Source: Alviniconcha marisindica (Eukaryota > Mollusca > Gastropoda > Provannidae). From it: a stretch of DNA of 64,000 bases. The stretch lies in NCBI GenBank assembly GCA_018857735.1, contig JABMCL010000970.1, forward strand, positions 95,001 to 159,000, read 5' to 3'. Below, piece after piece: positions 24,970 through 37,999 of this stretch (within the stretch, counting starts at the first letter, position 1; every line of letters begins with the position of its first letter). Below the pieces are notes generated by a model. The model saw only the letters and a list, made by a program, of their open reading frames with translations. It ran no database searches and was not told the origin of the DNA. Made by a program: the position numbers and the translations under genes.

Positions 24970-25056
<87 letters not shown>
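24818..25056. repeat. Inverted (GT)n / (AC)n pair
   Basis: (CG)n, (GT)n to 24943, a spacer of about 28 bp, then (CG)n and (AC)n 24971-25056. The two arms are reverse complements and can fold into one long hairpin. Confidence 0.95.
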
Positions 25057-25058
<2 letters not shown>

Positions 25059-26624
25059 GGCACACAGTGGCACACATGCAGAAAGGCAGAAAAACGAAGA
25101 AAGAGACGGCAGACAAAAACAAAACAAATAACAACCATAGTAAGACCTTATGGTGTTGCTCGCGGTTTTGCTGCTGCTGCTATTTTTACCAGGCATGCAA
25201 TTAAAGCAGATATTCGTAACTCTCTTTGATGTAAGCAGACTATAATTTTGCATCTGGCTATATATGTCTGGTGTCGAATTAGAAGTCAGCCGTGACAGCA
25301 GTGAATGAAGGCAACTCGGCCACGCATTTCTGTGACGTTCGATCACCACATAACGTGCGTCGATAAAACAAATTTTAAAAAGCAAACTCGGTGCTTCAGG
25401 CAAGAGCACTGGCCAGTACCACGCAGTACGCCTGGGCGTCCGTCAGAAGAAAAGAAAGGATACCTTACCCGAGAACGCGAAGAACTCAAGTGAATATATA
25501 TAAAACCTGATGGGTAATAATACCGAATGGAAGCTCAGCGTTGGATACATCCTCACGTCAGACGCAACCGGCCATGTAGGTACAGCGAACAAGACAGGGC
25601 GGGGTGTGTGTGTTTGGGGGGGGGGGGAGTCCCGTCCGGCACCAAACGTGATCGACCATAATAATCATATAGACACGGAGTGAAGAACAAAAGAGAAAAG
25701 TGCCGGAAAGGGAAAGACCTGACCAGACGTGAACAACCAACAAGATGACAGCACGATGTCTGCCCAGTGGCGGATGATAGATGGAGTTTATTAAGTTAGT
25801 GGAGCACGTCGCCACACACAGCTGACTTGACCCTGTCAGACGCCCATTGAGCGCCGAGGACAACCAGACACACACTAATGGAAACGCCAACTCCAGTGCC
25901 GAGGCAATCTCGGAAGTCTGACGTTCAACGGTCATGTCCGTGAGCGGAAATACGACTGACTCAATTTCGTTTACAACAGAAGTGTTTAACTTCTTTTGGT
26001 GATAATTTTGGGAGGCCGTTACCGTTCGCCACATGAGCGACTAACACGATCTGCCTCACGCCTATAAGCGCTCGTTTTAAAGCGGCCCTCGTCAGAATTT
26101 CGGTGCAGAGCAGTCTGGTGTATACAAACCTTGCAACGTACACTTCGAAGCAATACATGTACGATTCTAGCAACAACAACATAACATGCAAAGTACCTAC
26201 TGGCTTTACGGATGTTCACACGCATTAATATTATCGGAAAGCACGAAAGCCAGGCAATGTAGACGTATATATTAGAATTATATACTCCTGGTGGTACAAT
26301 TGATTCTATCGGTTTGTCGTTTTGCCATCGTCTCGAAAAGCTCGACCTACATTATGCTTGTTAAGCTAAGGGGTAACACAACAACTTTAACTGCTATGGT
26401 CTTCGCAGAAATTAAAGTCCCCTCCGTTGTGAACCCCAAAACATCAAAGGTTCCCTCTTTTACGCCTGGAGCTGGTCAGAATGTATCTTTGCGTGTTTAA
26501 CCTGCTACAAAAATCCAGTTTTCCTAATTTCTGCCTTCCCAGCTCATTCAGAATCATGTGTTTCCTCATCCTCTTTCAACATCAAAGGTGGTGCTCCTCC
26601 CTAGTAGCTGATGGATTCTGTTTC

Positions 26625-26669
26625 GCCCTGATACGACATTTACGATTGATTGGGCGTTAAATATCAACT
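26625..26669 (+). mobile_element. SINE 3' tail, type A
   Basis: CGCCCTGATACGACATTTAC then GATTGATTGGGCGTTAAATA. Same structure as at 15251 and 59262. Confidence 0.75.
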
Positions 26670-28279
26670 ATACATCCAGCTACAGTGAGTATCGAACAAA
26701 ATGAAGTTCCACGGTGAACGACAAAAATAATAGTCTGAAATCCCATGGTGTGAAGCCATCGGTGCAAACTCCCGATCGCTTCCATCCCAGTACTTCACCT
26801 CATCATTGTCCACTCTCTCACTCTCGTTCTCCCGCCCTTCCCCTTCCTCCTTCTGTCCCTCCTCTCGCTCTCCATTCTCACAGCATGTACCCATGCTGCA
26901 TACCAATTAGGCCGGAAGATGCATCAGAAATTAAATGCACGCGCCTTTTCCATATGCATCAGCGAAGAGGTTTTGTGGACGCAGAAGGCGCTGCGCCAGA
27001 TATGAAAATATTGACACAGCTCTGCTCCATCTGAAGTGGTCCTGAAGTTAACAGGCACTTTCCACTGCCACAACAACAGGCAAAGATGATGGGTTTACGT
27101 GGCTCTGTGGCCTAGAAGGGGTAACTTCGACGTGAAAATTAATTCAAAGAAAACAGTCTGGACTGTGCAGAATAACACGCAAAGCACGCTTAAGAATTCT
27201 CCCTGATCAATTCAGGAACTAACTTTTAGACCCAAAAAGCAAATCTCAACAGTACTTGGTACACTCTAAGCTAATGCATGCCAATGGGCCCTAGCATGAC
27301 GTTGGGGAAATTTTCAGGAAAAGAATACGTTCCAGCCAGCCAGAGCAAACCGGACCACCGTCGAGTTGCTCTACACATTGCTCTAACCTACCATGAACCG
27401 TCTGAATCAGCGAAAATAGTTTCGTCTGTAATGCCCTTTCGTAAACATATCAAATGGAACTTAATCCTTCATCTGTTAAATTTGGTTAGTAGATCTTGTA
27501 TTCTTTGTCTGTTTTGGTCCTATTGTCTTTTATTTCCTTGCTTTCTCCAATATGCCTACATATTTAAAAAAATAGAAAGAAAACGTGCAGCACATACAAA
27601 AAAAAGTCCGAGAGGGAAAACAGCCTGAGAGGGAAAATAAGTTCCTGTCAATCATCAACGCGCTTTTAAATAGCTGGCAGTGCCAAGTATCGGGTACAAA
27701 GATGGCGATAAAAAATGTTTTTATAAAACCTTCCTTCTGTCAGCCAGCTCCAGCGCTTGTCAGCTGACGGGAGGCGAAATGGGAAGATTTGTTTTTCCCC
27801 TGCGGTGTCTCTAACATCATCAAGACTTCATTTGCTGATTAAAGAACGTGCTGATAAAGATTTCTGGGCCACTGCACCAGTCGACCAAATCTTGGATTTC
27901 ACACGTAAAACCGCCCTTTCTGGGGGGCTCTCTGCCGAGGTGAAACACGTTTTTATCGCTCAGTAAACAAGTCTTTCCCATAAATTCTCCCCCTCCCTCC
28001 CGCGGTAGGTTAGCGCGAACGCAGAAATAAAGCCCCCTTCTGCTGAGAATTCAGACCTGCCGGAGGGCCCTTCTTTTAAACCTAGAGTATGTCAGACAAC
28101 GGATTTGTGTTATACGCCTACTGTCAGGAACTTTGCTTTGTCTGCTTTGATGTGATTAGCAGCTTGATGTCGGTTGGATTTCTCATGTATTTATTTATCA
28201 ATGACGTTTTACCCAGATGTTTGCTGTTGTTGAAATTTAATGTTTATGATTGGCGTGAATGTGTGATGAGCGTACTAGG

Positions 28280-28352
28280 CACCACAAAACATTCCTAGTG
28301 CAATTGTATTGACATTTAGCAATAAAATTGTGTAGTATTGTATTGTCTAGTT
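28280..28352 (+). repeat. Possible retroposon 3' tail
   Basis: TTTAGCAATAAAATTGTGTA followed by GTATTGTATTG. AATAAA followed by a short ATTGT repeat resembles a LINE/SINE terminus. No coding part precedes it. Confidence 0.3.
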
Positions 28353-28443
28353 GTCTTCCGATTTATTCAACTCTTCATTTTTTCCAGTCCTCTTCAAACT
28401 GCAATAAATAAATCACCTTAATAGCAGGTATCCTCCGCAACGC

Positions 28444-28499
28444 TGTGTGTGTGCGTGTGTGATGTGCGTGTGCGTGCGTGGTGTGTGTGTGTGTGTGTG

Positions 28500-28542
<43 letters not shown>

Positions 28543-28572
28543 GGTGGGTGGGTGTGGTGGGTGGGTGGGTGC

Positions 28573-28661
<89 letters not shown>
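28444..28661 (+). repeat. (GT)n array with (GGGT)n core
   Basis: GT runs flank nine GGGT-type units at 28534-28570. Confidence 0.96.
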
Positions 28662-28662
<1 letters not shown>

Positions 28663-29506
28663 ATTGTCGGAGGGGGGAGGAGAGAATTATTGGAAATTAT
28701 TCGACATAACGTGTGAACTTCAGCTGATTCTACTGTCGCGGCAGACGATTAGGACTTTCTCACATTAGATTTGCACAAATTAGCGAACGTGTTCCGCTCA
28801 TCTGAAAATCGACTGTTAAAAGCGAGATGATATGTCCAATGCTAGCCTCTCGAATACCCGCACGGTTTGCATATCATTAACAGTTTCAATAACTGGGAAA
28901 TGAGGGTGCACACATGCCACCGTCTGCCGGGCACGTGAACACCAAGAGGGAGTTACTTCGTCACATGTGCCACAAACGTAAATCACTGGTGACGTTATAA
29001 ACAGGAAGAGGCAGGGGGGAGAAGAAGAAGAAGAAAAAACACAGAGAAGAGTGTCATTTGGGTGTGGGGGGTGGAGCAATACAAACAAAGGTTTTTGTGG
29101 CTAAGTTATCATCCGATACGCTCAGATAATGCCCTCGCTAACGGCGTACCCCGGATGCACCCACATCTGTTACATCTTTTACAAAATTGTCCATTCTAAG
29201 CCCAAAGTTCAGATAGCATTCCCTCTCGAACATAAAAAGGAACTACATTTGCATGAACTTCACAACAGTGTAGGTTCTGGTGCTGTAGAGACGATCGACA
29301 TAAACAAAACATTTCAACCGTGTTCACACAGTCAAACCCCCTTATCTGCACTTGTAATTTGCACTTTGAACCTGTGGATACCGTTGCATACACTGTGTTT
29401 TACTACACTTACCTCAAAAACAGCTGTGTGTCAAGTATGTCAAGCATAGCTATAATATAGCATTTCCTGAACTTTACTCAAGTAGAGTCAGAGTCGCGCA
29501 TTTATA

Positions 29507-29509
<3 letters not shown>

Positions 29510-29579
<70 letters not shown>
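29510..29579 (+). repeat. (CT)n array
   Basis: Pure CT. Confidence 0.97.
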
Positions 29580-29582
<3 letters not shown>

Positions 29583-30009
29583 TGCTCGTTGCTTACTCTG
29601 TGCACAATGAATCCAGTGATCAACCTAAGGGTCTTGCTCAATGGACCCAATGCTGATGTGATTTGTTCATTGGCTCCACTGAACAAGATGCAATTTGGAA
29701 GGAATGAGCACTATATATTCTCTCTTTTTTCTGAGTATTTTTCAGTTTGTCATGACCTGGTAAAAATGTTGAGACATATTTTAATATCTGATATTCCATT
29801 CTACCATTGTTTGGTAAATTTAGGGTTTGGGTATAGCTGTGATGTAGCCATAATGGTTTTGTTGTTGCCATTACTGTTGTTGTTTTTGTAAAATATGCCC
29901 GTTATGGTCTTGTTTGTACCACAATGCCATTTTTGTTTTCTCAGTACCTACACCCAGCATTCCACATCCATTTGTTCGGTACATGTTCCAGTTTTAATTT
30001 TGCAGCTTC

Positions 30010-30043
30010 CCCCCCCCCCCCCCCCCCCCCCCCCAAAAAAAAA
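30010..30043 (+). repeat. Poly-C and poly-A tract
   Basis: About 25 C followed by nine A. Confidence 0.9.
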
Positions 30044-30652
30044 GCAGCCCAGTGGGGCGAAAATATGGAACCCCCCTCCCCCGGGGCGAAAATCTGCACA
30101 TACGCACAACACAGGCACACACATATCTCGGCAGTGGTGGCAGCGGATAGCTGTACCCTGATATAAATCACCCAGCGATTGGGATTAGCCTGTTTCCTGT
30201 GTGGCTCGATCTGCAGAGAACGCCTAAATACGTCTGCTCCTGTGATTGGCTGAACAATCGTGCCTGTTTTCGTTGGCCGGCCTTCAACTTCACTTCCGCT
30301 CAATCTTATTGTTAGATGATGAAGGAACCGATGAAGGTAACTCCTGCCAAAAATGTCATACGTTAAAACGTGCCCTGGCATACGCAAACAAATTGGGCAA
30401 CCGGCTACTCGTCAAATATGTGAAGCCAAAACACGCAGATTGAATCTGTAAATGTGTGGATATGCGCTGCGATCTTTAGACTCATCGGGTCTACTTGCTG
30501 AGGCAGTTTACTCATTTAAACGCGATCGGTTTTTCTGCACGTCTAGCCACTGTAACCCTTCGTGAAACCCATATTATCTCAATATTCTGATGCAATTATT
30601 AACCGCTTTAATTTATTAGCGTCTAATTATGATTATTATTCATATTATTCTT

Positions 30653-30656
<4 letters not shown>

Positions 30657-30714
<58 letters not shown>

Positions 30715-30743
30715 TCTCTCTCTCTCTCTATCTCTCTCTCTCC
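30657..30743 (+). repeat. (CT)n array
   Basis: CT with TTGTTT and TAT interruptions. Confidence 0.96.
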
Positions 30744-31015
30744 TGTTCACGTTCTGTGTACACCATACAATGGCGAAAGAAACAATGCGACTGTCTGTTG
30801 TGAGGTAAAAGAAATGATACAAATGTTTGTCATAACGAGGAAAGAATGATACAGAAAATGTCTGTCGTAATGGAGAATGAAGTGACACAACTATCTGTCA
30901 TGTTGGGGGAAAAGAAAGGCGCAAACGCCAAATGCAACAAGGGGAGGGGGTGGGGGAATGAAGAGCAAAACCTCCCACTCATCTTCTTCTGTCCACTGGT
31001 ACGTGGCACGTAAGG

Positions 31016-31095
<80 letters not shown>
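31016..31095 (+). repeat. Compound (TA)n(GA)n array
   Basis: TA to 31036 then GA to 31095. In reverse complement it has the same order as the 12318 array. Confidence 0.96.
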
Positions 31096-31100
<5 letters not shown>

Positions 31101-31531
31101 CTTCTGACCTTATTACTCAGCAGTCGGCAAACGCGAATCGGACTGTGGGAGAGAATATTCAATTCAAAAAGAGAGTCTAGCAACTAAAGGCAGCTAGGTT
31201 CTTTTTGTCATTTCCTCAGAACTGCCAGGAAGGTGATTTTTTCCCCCTTCCAAATATCCAAAACATATGAGAAAAGTATTTCCTTCGCCAAAGGAATGAC
31301 AGCGAAACAGGCAGGCAGGGGAAGGTTTTTGTGTGCGAGGGATATGAGCCGGTGCACACAGCCAACAGACGTACAAATCGCCGAGCCAGCCATGTCAGAG
31401 AGCTGGAGTGGCAAACGAGGTGACAGGAGCACAGACATGAGGTTAAGTGCAAAACAAGGCAAGGTTAATTTGAAGGGTGACGGAAAACTACTCAACTCGT
31501 GTTCCTACGTCATTTTGACATCGAGGTGGTG

Positions 31532-31607
31532 ACCCCCCCCCCCCCTCCCCCTCTCTCTCTCTCTCTCTCTCTCTCTTCCCCAAAATAAAGTTTTTTTTCG
31601 AGTTCGA

Positions 31608-31680
<73 letters not shown>

Positions 31681-32044
31681 TTCCCTTGCAGCGTCATTGC
31701 GCTAATCGTATAAATGTATGTTCGGCTATATCCCATCTAATCGTATGCCATCCAGAAAGCGTTATTTTTTCTTTTCTTTTTCAAGGTGTCATTTTGCATT
31801 GTTGTGTTTAGCTAATTTTTGTTTGATCTCGACTTACTCCCTCCCCCCCCCCCCCACCCGCTCTCTCTCTCTCTCTCTCTAGTTCCACTTACAGCGTCAT
31901 TGTGCAAACCGTATGTTATGTTCAGCTATATCCCATCTACTTGTACGCTGTCCAGAGAGCGTTATTTTTCCTTTCTTTCTTCACTTGGTGTCACCGTGCG
32001 TTGTTATGTTTTACTAGTTTTTGTCTGACCTCGCCTCACCACCA

Positions 32045-32116
<72 letters not shown>
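31532..32116 (+). repeat. 202-bp tandem duplication bounded by C/CT arrays
   Basis: GCGTCATTGCGC at 31691 and GCGTCATTGTGC at 31893 start two copies that continue with GCTATATCCCATCTA, GTCCAGAGAGCGTTATTTTT-like sequence, a T-rich stretch and a poly-C/(CT)n tract (31843-31880 and 32043-32116). Arrays at 31532-31577 and 31610-31677 precede copy 1. About 80% identity by eye, so old. Confidence 0.85.
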
Positions 32117-32118
<2 letters not shown>

Positions 32119-32221
32119 GACATCATGTTAAAACTATGTTTATTATCTTTAATTGTTACAGTTGCATTAATGATTTCCATTTGGCTCCCGTTTTGTAATA
32201 CTTTTTTCTTTTTTACTGTAA

Positions 32222-32239
32222 CCCCCCCCCCCCCCCCCC
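32222..32239 (+). repeat. Poly-C tract
   Basis: Eighteen C. Confidence 0.9.
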
Positions 32240-35200
32240 TCCACTTTTTGTGTGTGTTTTTTTTTTAAATAAATATTTCTCACTCAGTTTTGTTGTACCG
32301 TTTGGTTGTTTTGTAATTGTATCAAGGACAGGTACATTCGTGCCTAAACCTTTATCCTTGCGTAAGTTCAGTCAATCAGTCAGTCTCCAACTACTACCGT
32401 CTCTCTCCGTGTTTTTACCAGAAAACGAAACAAAGCGTTGACTGTTAGAACAAAACCGTGAAAGGTCTAGTCGGTGTTACGATTTTTATAACGGAGTTGT
32501 ACACAATCGTGTCCACTTCAAAACGGACACGGAGTTCCAAGCCACTTCTCAGATCGATACATCGATTTTCAGGGGAAGTGCCGAGCGTTTCTAATTCCTT
32601 CTCTTTGGGAAGGAAAAAAAAGGGCTATTTGAATAATATTTCAAAAGAAGTAACAGCTAGTTGGCCTACAGAACGACTGTACAAAACCAATGATACCAAC
32701 GTCAGACGAACAGTGGCGCTTACTATAAGGTTTTCACTACCATGCACAAAAAAAGCCCATAGAAATAAGCAGTACGAATTTATGCTGGATCACAACCGTG
32801 TCGCCTACAAAGCAATATTTCTCTCCCCACTGACAAGTCCGACAGGCCGTTTCCTCCATTCAGACTCAAGAGTCGTTCACTTCTGTTCTGCGCTGGCCCA
32901 CAACCGTGTGTACGCCATTTCAGGCAAAAATCAACACGCGGCTTCAATACATTTCAAAGAAGCTTTGCAAAGTCCATTGTGCAGCCAGCCCTCAATATTC
33001 AACGCACAAACTAGCTTCTTCTGTCACGGCTTATGCACGTACTTAGTGTAGTCATCATTATACGTGTACATTCCAAACCTTCACGATCAGCAGAAAGCTT
33101 GTGGACGTCAAGCTGATATATAAAACTGAATACTACAACATGCATTTACCTGATTTGATATATATATATTGAAGTGGTCTGACATATAGACACTGAACTG
33201 GTTTGGTCAATATATATTGAATGGTTCTGATCAACAGACACTGAACAGATTTGATGTAAAATGATCCAGATTTCAATAAAGAAAAGGTGGGGTTGCTATA
33301 AAATAGGGAGAATATATTGGTGGGAAAAGGAAGATTGCTTCAATGCTACACGACTTTATGTGCTCTGGTTCGCATTAATTGGCAAAGTGTCTCGAATTAA
33401 AACGTGTACAGTAGGCTACTATCTGTACAGAACTAATTACTTCTCTTAGCGAACGTACGAAAATGCTTGACCGCAATTCCAACAAAGCTAAATAAATTTA
33501 CGATAACTCTCGTCCCCGTTTGGTGCCTTATTCCTTTCACTTCTACGTACAACTGCTAGGCTCACGCGAGACTGAATAACAATGGTTTCTTTGCTCTAAA
33601 TTTAACAATACCAAACGGAGAGCTACGCCAAAAAAATGGCTAATACAATTCTTCTCTATTCCGTAAAAGGCTCAAACCCCAAAGGCCTATAATTTTCCTT
33701 CAGTAAACAGCTATCTTTCCCTTCGTAATTGCTGTCTGTCTGTTGAAGAAGCGGTGATTTTAAAATTACGCCTTTGTCGACGACTGCCGTGGAAATTTTT
33801 ACCTGCAAGCGGCTTTATTGATTTAAATGCTAGGACTCGCGGCAATTTTTATTTTTCCTTCCCAAACATACAGCGGTGGCCAGGCTTGAGACAGATTTGA
33901 TGTGTTTTTTCTTCAGATGTTGCATCTGTCTTCTGCTGCTGGAAGCGCCATTGAGTCCAGAGAAAGACCGAACGGAATAAAGGGAAACGTGTTTCCAAAG
34001 ACCTCAAGAGGAAAGCATACGCCTCGAGCTCGGAAGCGGAATGAATGAGTCCCTATACTTGCGCATGCTTTGACCGGATACATTTAAGGGTGAGAAGTTT
34101 GGTTTTATATGCACGAACAGCTAGAAGACTTTACGGTAGAAGTGCACCAAGCATATGTAAGTCTGCACAGTGAAAGACGGTAACAGAAATATAGAACGTT
34201 TTTTAAAGTGCAGTAATAAATAAATAAATTAAAGGCACTAGAAATACCCATCTGCATATAAACACATACAAGAGTTAAACCCTGATGGGGGTGGGAGAGG
34301 CGAGGGCAAGTCGGTAATCGCTCCACAGCACAGACATACCGAGACGGGATGAACCTTTCAAATAAAACAAAAAGTGTAAAAAGGTGGGTGCTAAAAGGGG
34401 GTGATAGGATGGCAAAGGCAAACACAAATACAGCGACTGAGAGACCGACGAATCCTGCACAGAAAACGAAAAGTGTACAGGTAGGTACGAGGGAGGGGAG
34501 GGGGCGAGAGAGAAAGAAACGGACAACGAGACAGAGAGAGGAGGATGGGGTAGTTACAGAATGGGCAAAATGAAACAAGGAGACCGGCTGAGACAGAGAT
34601 TTATTTCCTCCCACGCAGTTTAATGACACGAATTTTAATTGCATGCACACAAAAAGAACAGGGAAACCGTCAGTGTTAGTCACCGCGATCCGCCTCCACC
34701 CTCTCTGCCGTTTCTTGGCCTGCCAGTCAGTAACCCCCTTTCCCCATCCCAACTCATCTCCAGCAATAAAACTCTCCATGGTAATCCAAGAAGAAGCCGA
34801 AAGGTCCCACATCAAGGGGCATAGTCAATAACTTCACACAACTCTTCCCGAGAGAATGCCATAAAAGTCATAGTATGTCCAACAACCTAGCAACAGCGCT
34901 ATCGAGTGGCGGACTCCTTGGGATACCATAGACGAGCAAGTGTTTGCTTTGGGGAAATTTCAAACCAGGTAGCCTTCAAAAGCGGGGTTCCCTGTAGAGG
35001 CTACCAACTTAACCAATATAGGAACTAACACAAGGGTGGTTAGAAGAAAAAAAAATGTATTCCACGGTGCGGGTGAGAATAAGATCCCTAAGTGATACGG
35101 CTGCTATATGCAGGGAGTATGAAAGTGACGATACAGGCAAGAAATGGATTTATTACAGCCCTGTGTATGGAAGGCGATCAGCCCTCGATTGAGGGTTAGA

Positions 35201-36065
35201 AAGTCTGTTTGAGCTTAAGCTTGTCTGAGCATGATCGAAGCAATGATAATCATATGTGCGTATGCGTGTGTGTAAGGAGAGATGAGGAGAAAGATAGGAG
35301 AAAAACAGGGGCCCGGACAGGAAGACAGAAACCGGGAGTGACAGACGGACAGCAACCTGATCTGTGCACACACAAAAAGTAATTCCCAAAATTTAACCGT
35401 GACGTATAAATGACAGGCGAACCTTCAGGTTGGCAAAAAGCAATTCCACTTAGTCTTCCACTTTTCACAGACAATGAGAAGCAAACAGCCTTGGAGTATT
35501 TGAAGAGGCAGCATGAAATGACTCGAGAAGGCAACGTCCTTTTGCGTGCCACTAATGACGGGTGCATTGCCTTTTCGCGTCATTTGAGTTCATTTGGAAG
35601 TTCACACTTGGCGAACTTTTTAAGCGATCGTTGATTCCATCGTGTGATTAATGTGGGGAAAATTTGTCAGGCACTGTGAAAACACAGGCGCAACGCAGAC
35701 CCCCCCCCCCCCAACCCCACCCCCCTCCCCAACCCCCCGCCCCCAATAACATCCCTGAGAACATTATATCAGTGCATATTCTGACTCGTCGGGTTTCGTT
35801 CTTCTTCTTTTTTCTTTTTTTTTTCTTTTTTTCTTTTTTGAATGGGAGGTAGGTTCATTGTTGTTGTTGCTATATTTGTTAGGTTTGCTTCTTTTCTTCT
35901 TTGTTTTTAACGTATCTGGTCCCAGGATTCTGAAACCACAAAACTGCAAAGGTGGCGAGTATAAACAATAAGCCAAAACACATTCCCAACACACTGGCCA
36001 CCAGTCAGTTCACAATGAGTCTGGATGTAGCAAACTGCCGTCCAAGTCGAAGCCAGTCCAGAAAG

Positions 36066-36194
36066 TATCATTCACAACGTTATCACACAAAAGTAGTTCA
36101 CAGCGTTGTCACACAAATATCATTCACAACGTCATCACACAAATATTATTCACAACGTTGTCACACAAATATTACTCACAACGTTATCACGTGC
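36066..36194 (+). repeat. 26-bp minisatellite, five units
   Basis: TTCACAACGTTATCACACA recurs with start points at 36071, 36097, 36123, 36149 and 36175, exactly 26 bp apart, with few substitutions. Confidence 0.95.
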
Positions 36195-36734
36195 CGCGTC
36201 TCGATGCGTGACGCTGCCACGTTTGGCCTCGGTTCATTTGAGCTATGCGGTGTTGTACTGAGCTGTTTCCCCTTTTCCCGCTATTGTCACGGAAATATCA
36301 CCCATAAAAGCGGAAGACTCGCCAACCCATGCCATTGTCAAAGGCAATTCTCTATTCAATAACAGTCACGGGTCAGGAGCATTGTGAACAGAGCAGGTGG
36401 GAGGACAGCAAGTCTGACTTGCGGTCAACGAGCAATCAAAGACCGCAGAGGGACATAGACCCTGGAGCAACAAACAGCTCTACAAGCAGTGACAAACCCA
36501 GAGAAGACCGGAGAAAGAGTTTAAGATGGAGCTGCCGTGCAAAGAACCACTGCACACGCAGCAATGAAGCAAGAGAGGAGAGCAAGTTTGACTTAGAGTC
36601 TGGGCGCAACAATTAAAGTCGCCCCAGCCTTCTTCCCCCGATACTGCCCCCACCCCCCGCACACACACACCTCGGCCTCCCACTTCCCCCAACCAGCATC
36701 GCCATTTTTTGTTAATGGAGAACTCCATCGTGCA

Positions 36735-36736
<2 letters not shown>

Positions 36737-36817
<81 letters not shown>
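36737..36817 (+). repeat. (AC)n array
   Basis: Pure AC. Confidence 0.97.
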
Positions 36818-36821
<4 letters not shown>

Positions 36822-37840
36822 TTGATGTCCCGTCTCCTGTCTGAACTTGTCCCAACACACCACCGTGGAGACATGTGGGGAAGCCCAACAACCAGCGACA
36901 CGCCGTAGATCGTGCTACACCCATTTAACATCTCCGCCACCCACTTAAGACCTCCGCAAAAGGGAGCTACAGGAGCTTAACCTTGAGCAGCCAGCGTACT
37001 TTCATGGGGAAGCGGGTGAGGTGGGGGGTGGGGGGGGGCGGGGGGGGCTGAGTACGTAGACCCCTTTGTGGAGGTTTCAAACGTGCATAGCATGAGTTAC
37101 GGTGTGAGCGAGGTATGCATGCTTCAACTGTGCTGAAACAGCGCCTTTAACAAAAGGAGAACTGGGGTAGTGGCAAAGAAGAATGATAAACTGAGATGAG
37201 CAGAAAAACAGACAAGAACCAGAGACAGAGCTTTTTAAAGCAAAAAAATTACAGTCTAATGAAGGGAACGAGGAGAGGAGGGGGTGGATGCAAGAAAGAA
37301 AACAAAACTGGATTTTGATGAGCGCTGAGATAAAGCAAAATTGTCTTCAGGGATGCTGTCGGCTTATAAGAATACACCATACGTGTGTCTGTTAGGAGTG
37401 AGAGAAAAAGACCATACTTCCTGGCGAATAATTTGAATCCAATCTGTTCGAACATTTCTTACAAGCTTACGTATAAATCACATTATAATTATGTCGTGTC
37501 ACCTTCAGTCACTTGAGATATATATAAGTAGTCATTATTCCATGACACGCAGGGATCTCTACTACAAAATGTAAATCTGGCAAAGTTTAACTGCATCCTT
37601 TTCAATATAAAAAACAACAACAAAAAACAGCACTGAACCTAAAATCCCGAGTACATTTCCTGTCCGATCTTCTCACAAAATGGATTGAAACATCTGCCAG
37701 CAAACACAAATCTTGACAACCTAGCCACAAACGCTTTGTTTCTCGAGAAAAACCAACGAACACCACCACCACCAAACAACTAAACCCTAGAGTTTTCCTT
37801 CATTTCAAGAGAGAGGCTTAAAGGAGAAAGAAAAAGAAAG

Positions 37841-37999
37841 ATGGCCGCCCCTGTGAGAGAAGGTCATCTGCTTTGCGAGGAGTTGTGGCCGAGACGTCTG
37901 TCAACAATTTGGGTGGTTTCTCTGTCAATATTGGCCGCGGCGTTCGCAGCCCCTCGAGAGAAGAGCCGCGTTATTTTATACCGGTGCCGTATTGATTGA
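37841..37999 (+). CDS. Possible 52-residue ORF with signal-like segment
   Basis: Starts in a strong Kozak context (AAGATGG) inside a locally CpG-rich patch. It encodes a basic and polar start, then a hydrophobic stretch (residues 23-37, I-W-V-V-S-L-S-I-L-A-A-A-F-A-A) that ends in small residues like a signal-peptidase site. It then stops after 15 more residues. The start also reads as a YY1-like site (AAGATGGC). It could be a short secreted peptide, a first exon read past its donor, or chance. No family recognised. Confidence 0.2.
   Translation: MAAPVREGHLLCEELWPRRLSTIWVVSLSILAAAFAAPREKSRVILYRCRID

Noticed and set aside
24570..25409. 279-residue minus-strand ORF
   Set aside because: It is open only because the (GT)n and (AC)n arrays contain no stop codons.
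25558..26034. 158-residue minus-strand ORF
   Set aside because: No motif, atypical composition and a proline run from a G-rich tract; likely chance.
30050..30092. Repeated GGGGCGAAAAT near 30055 and 30083 as hammerhead GAAA parts
   Set aside because: No CTGANGA-like core at the right distance on either copy.
32458..33051. 197-residue plus-strand ORF
   Set aside because: The open frame starts at GTG; the first ATG is far downstream. No recognisable domain; basic composition looks random.
34105..34815. 236-residue minus-strand ORF with hydrophobic stretches
   Set aside because: It reads the complement of purine-rich DNA, which gives Leu/Phe/Ser runs by composition. No domain, and the context is an intron.
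36066..36194. Evenly spaced repeats that could suggest a CRISPR array
   Set aside because: Units are contiguous 26-mers without unique spacers, in an animal genome; it is a minisatellite.
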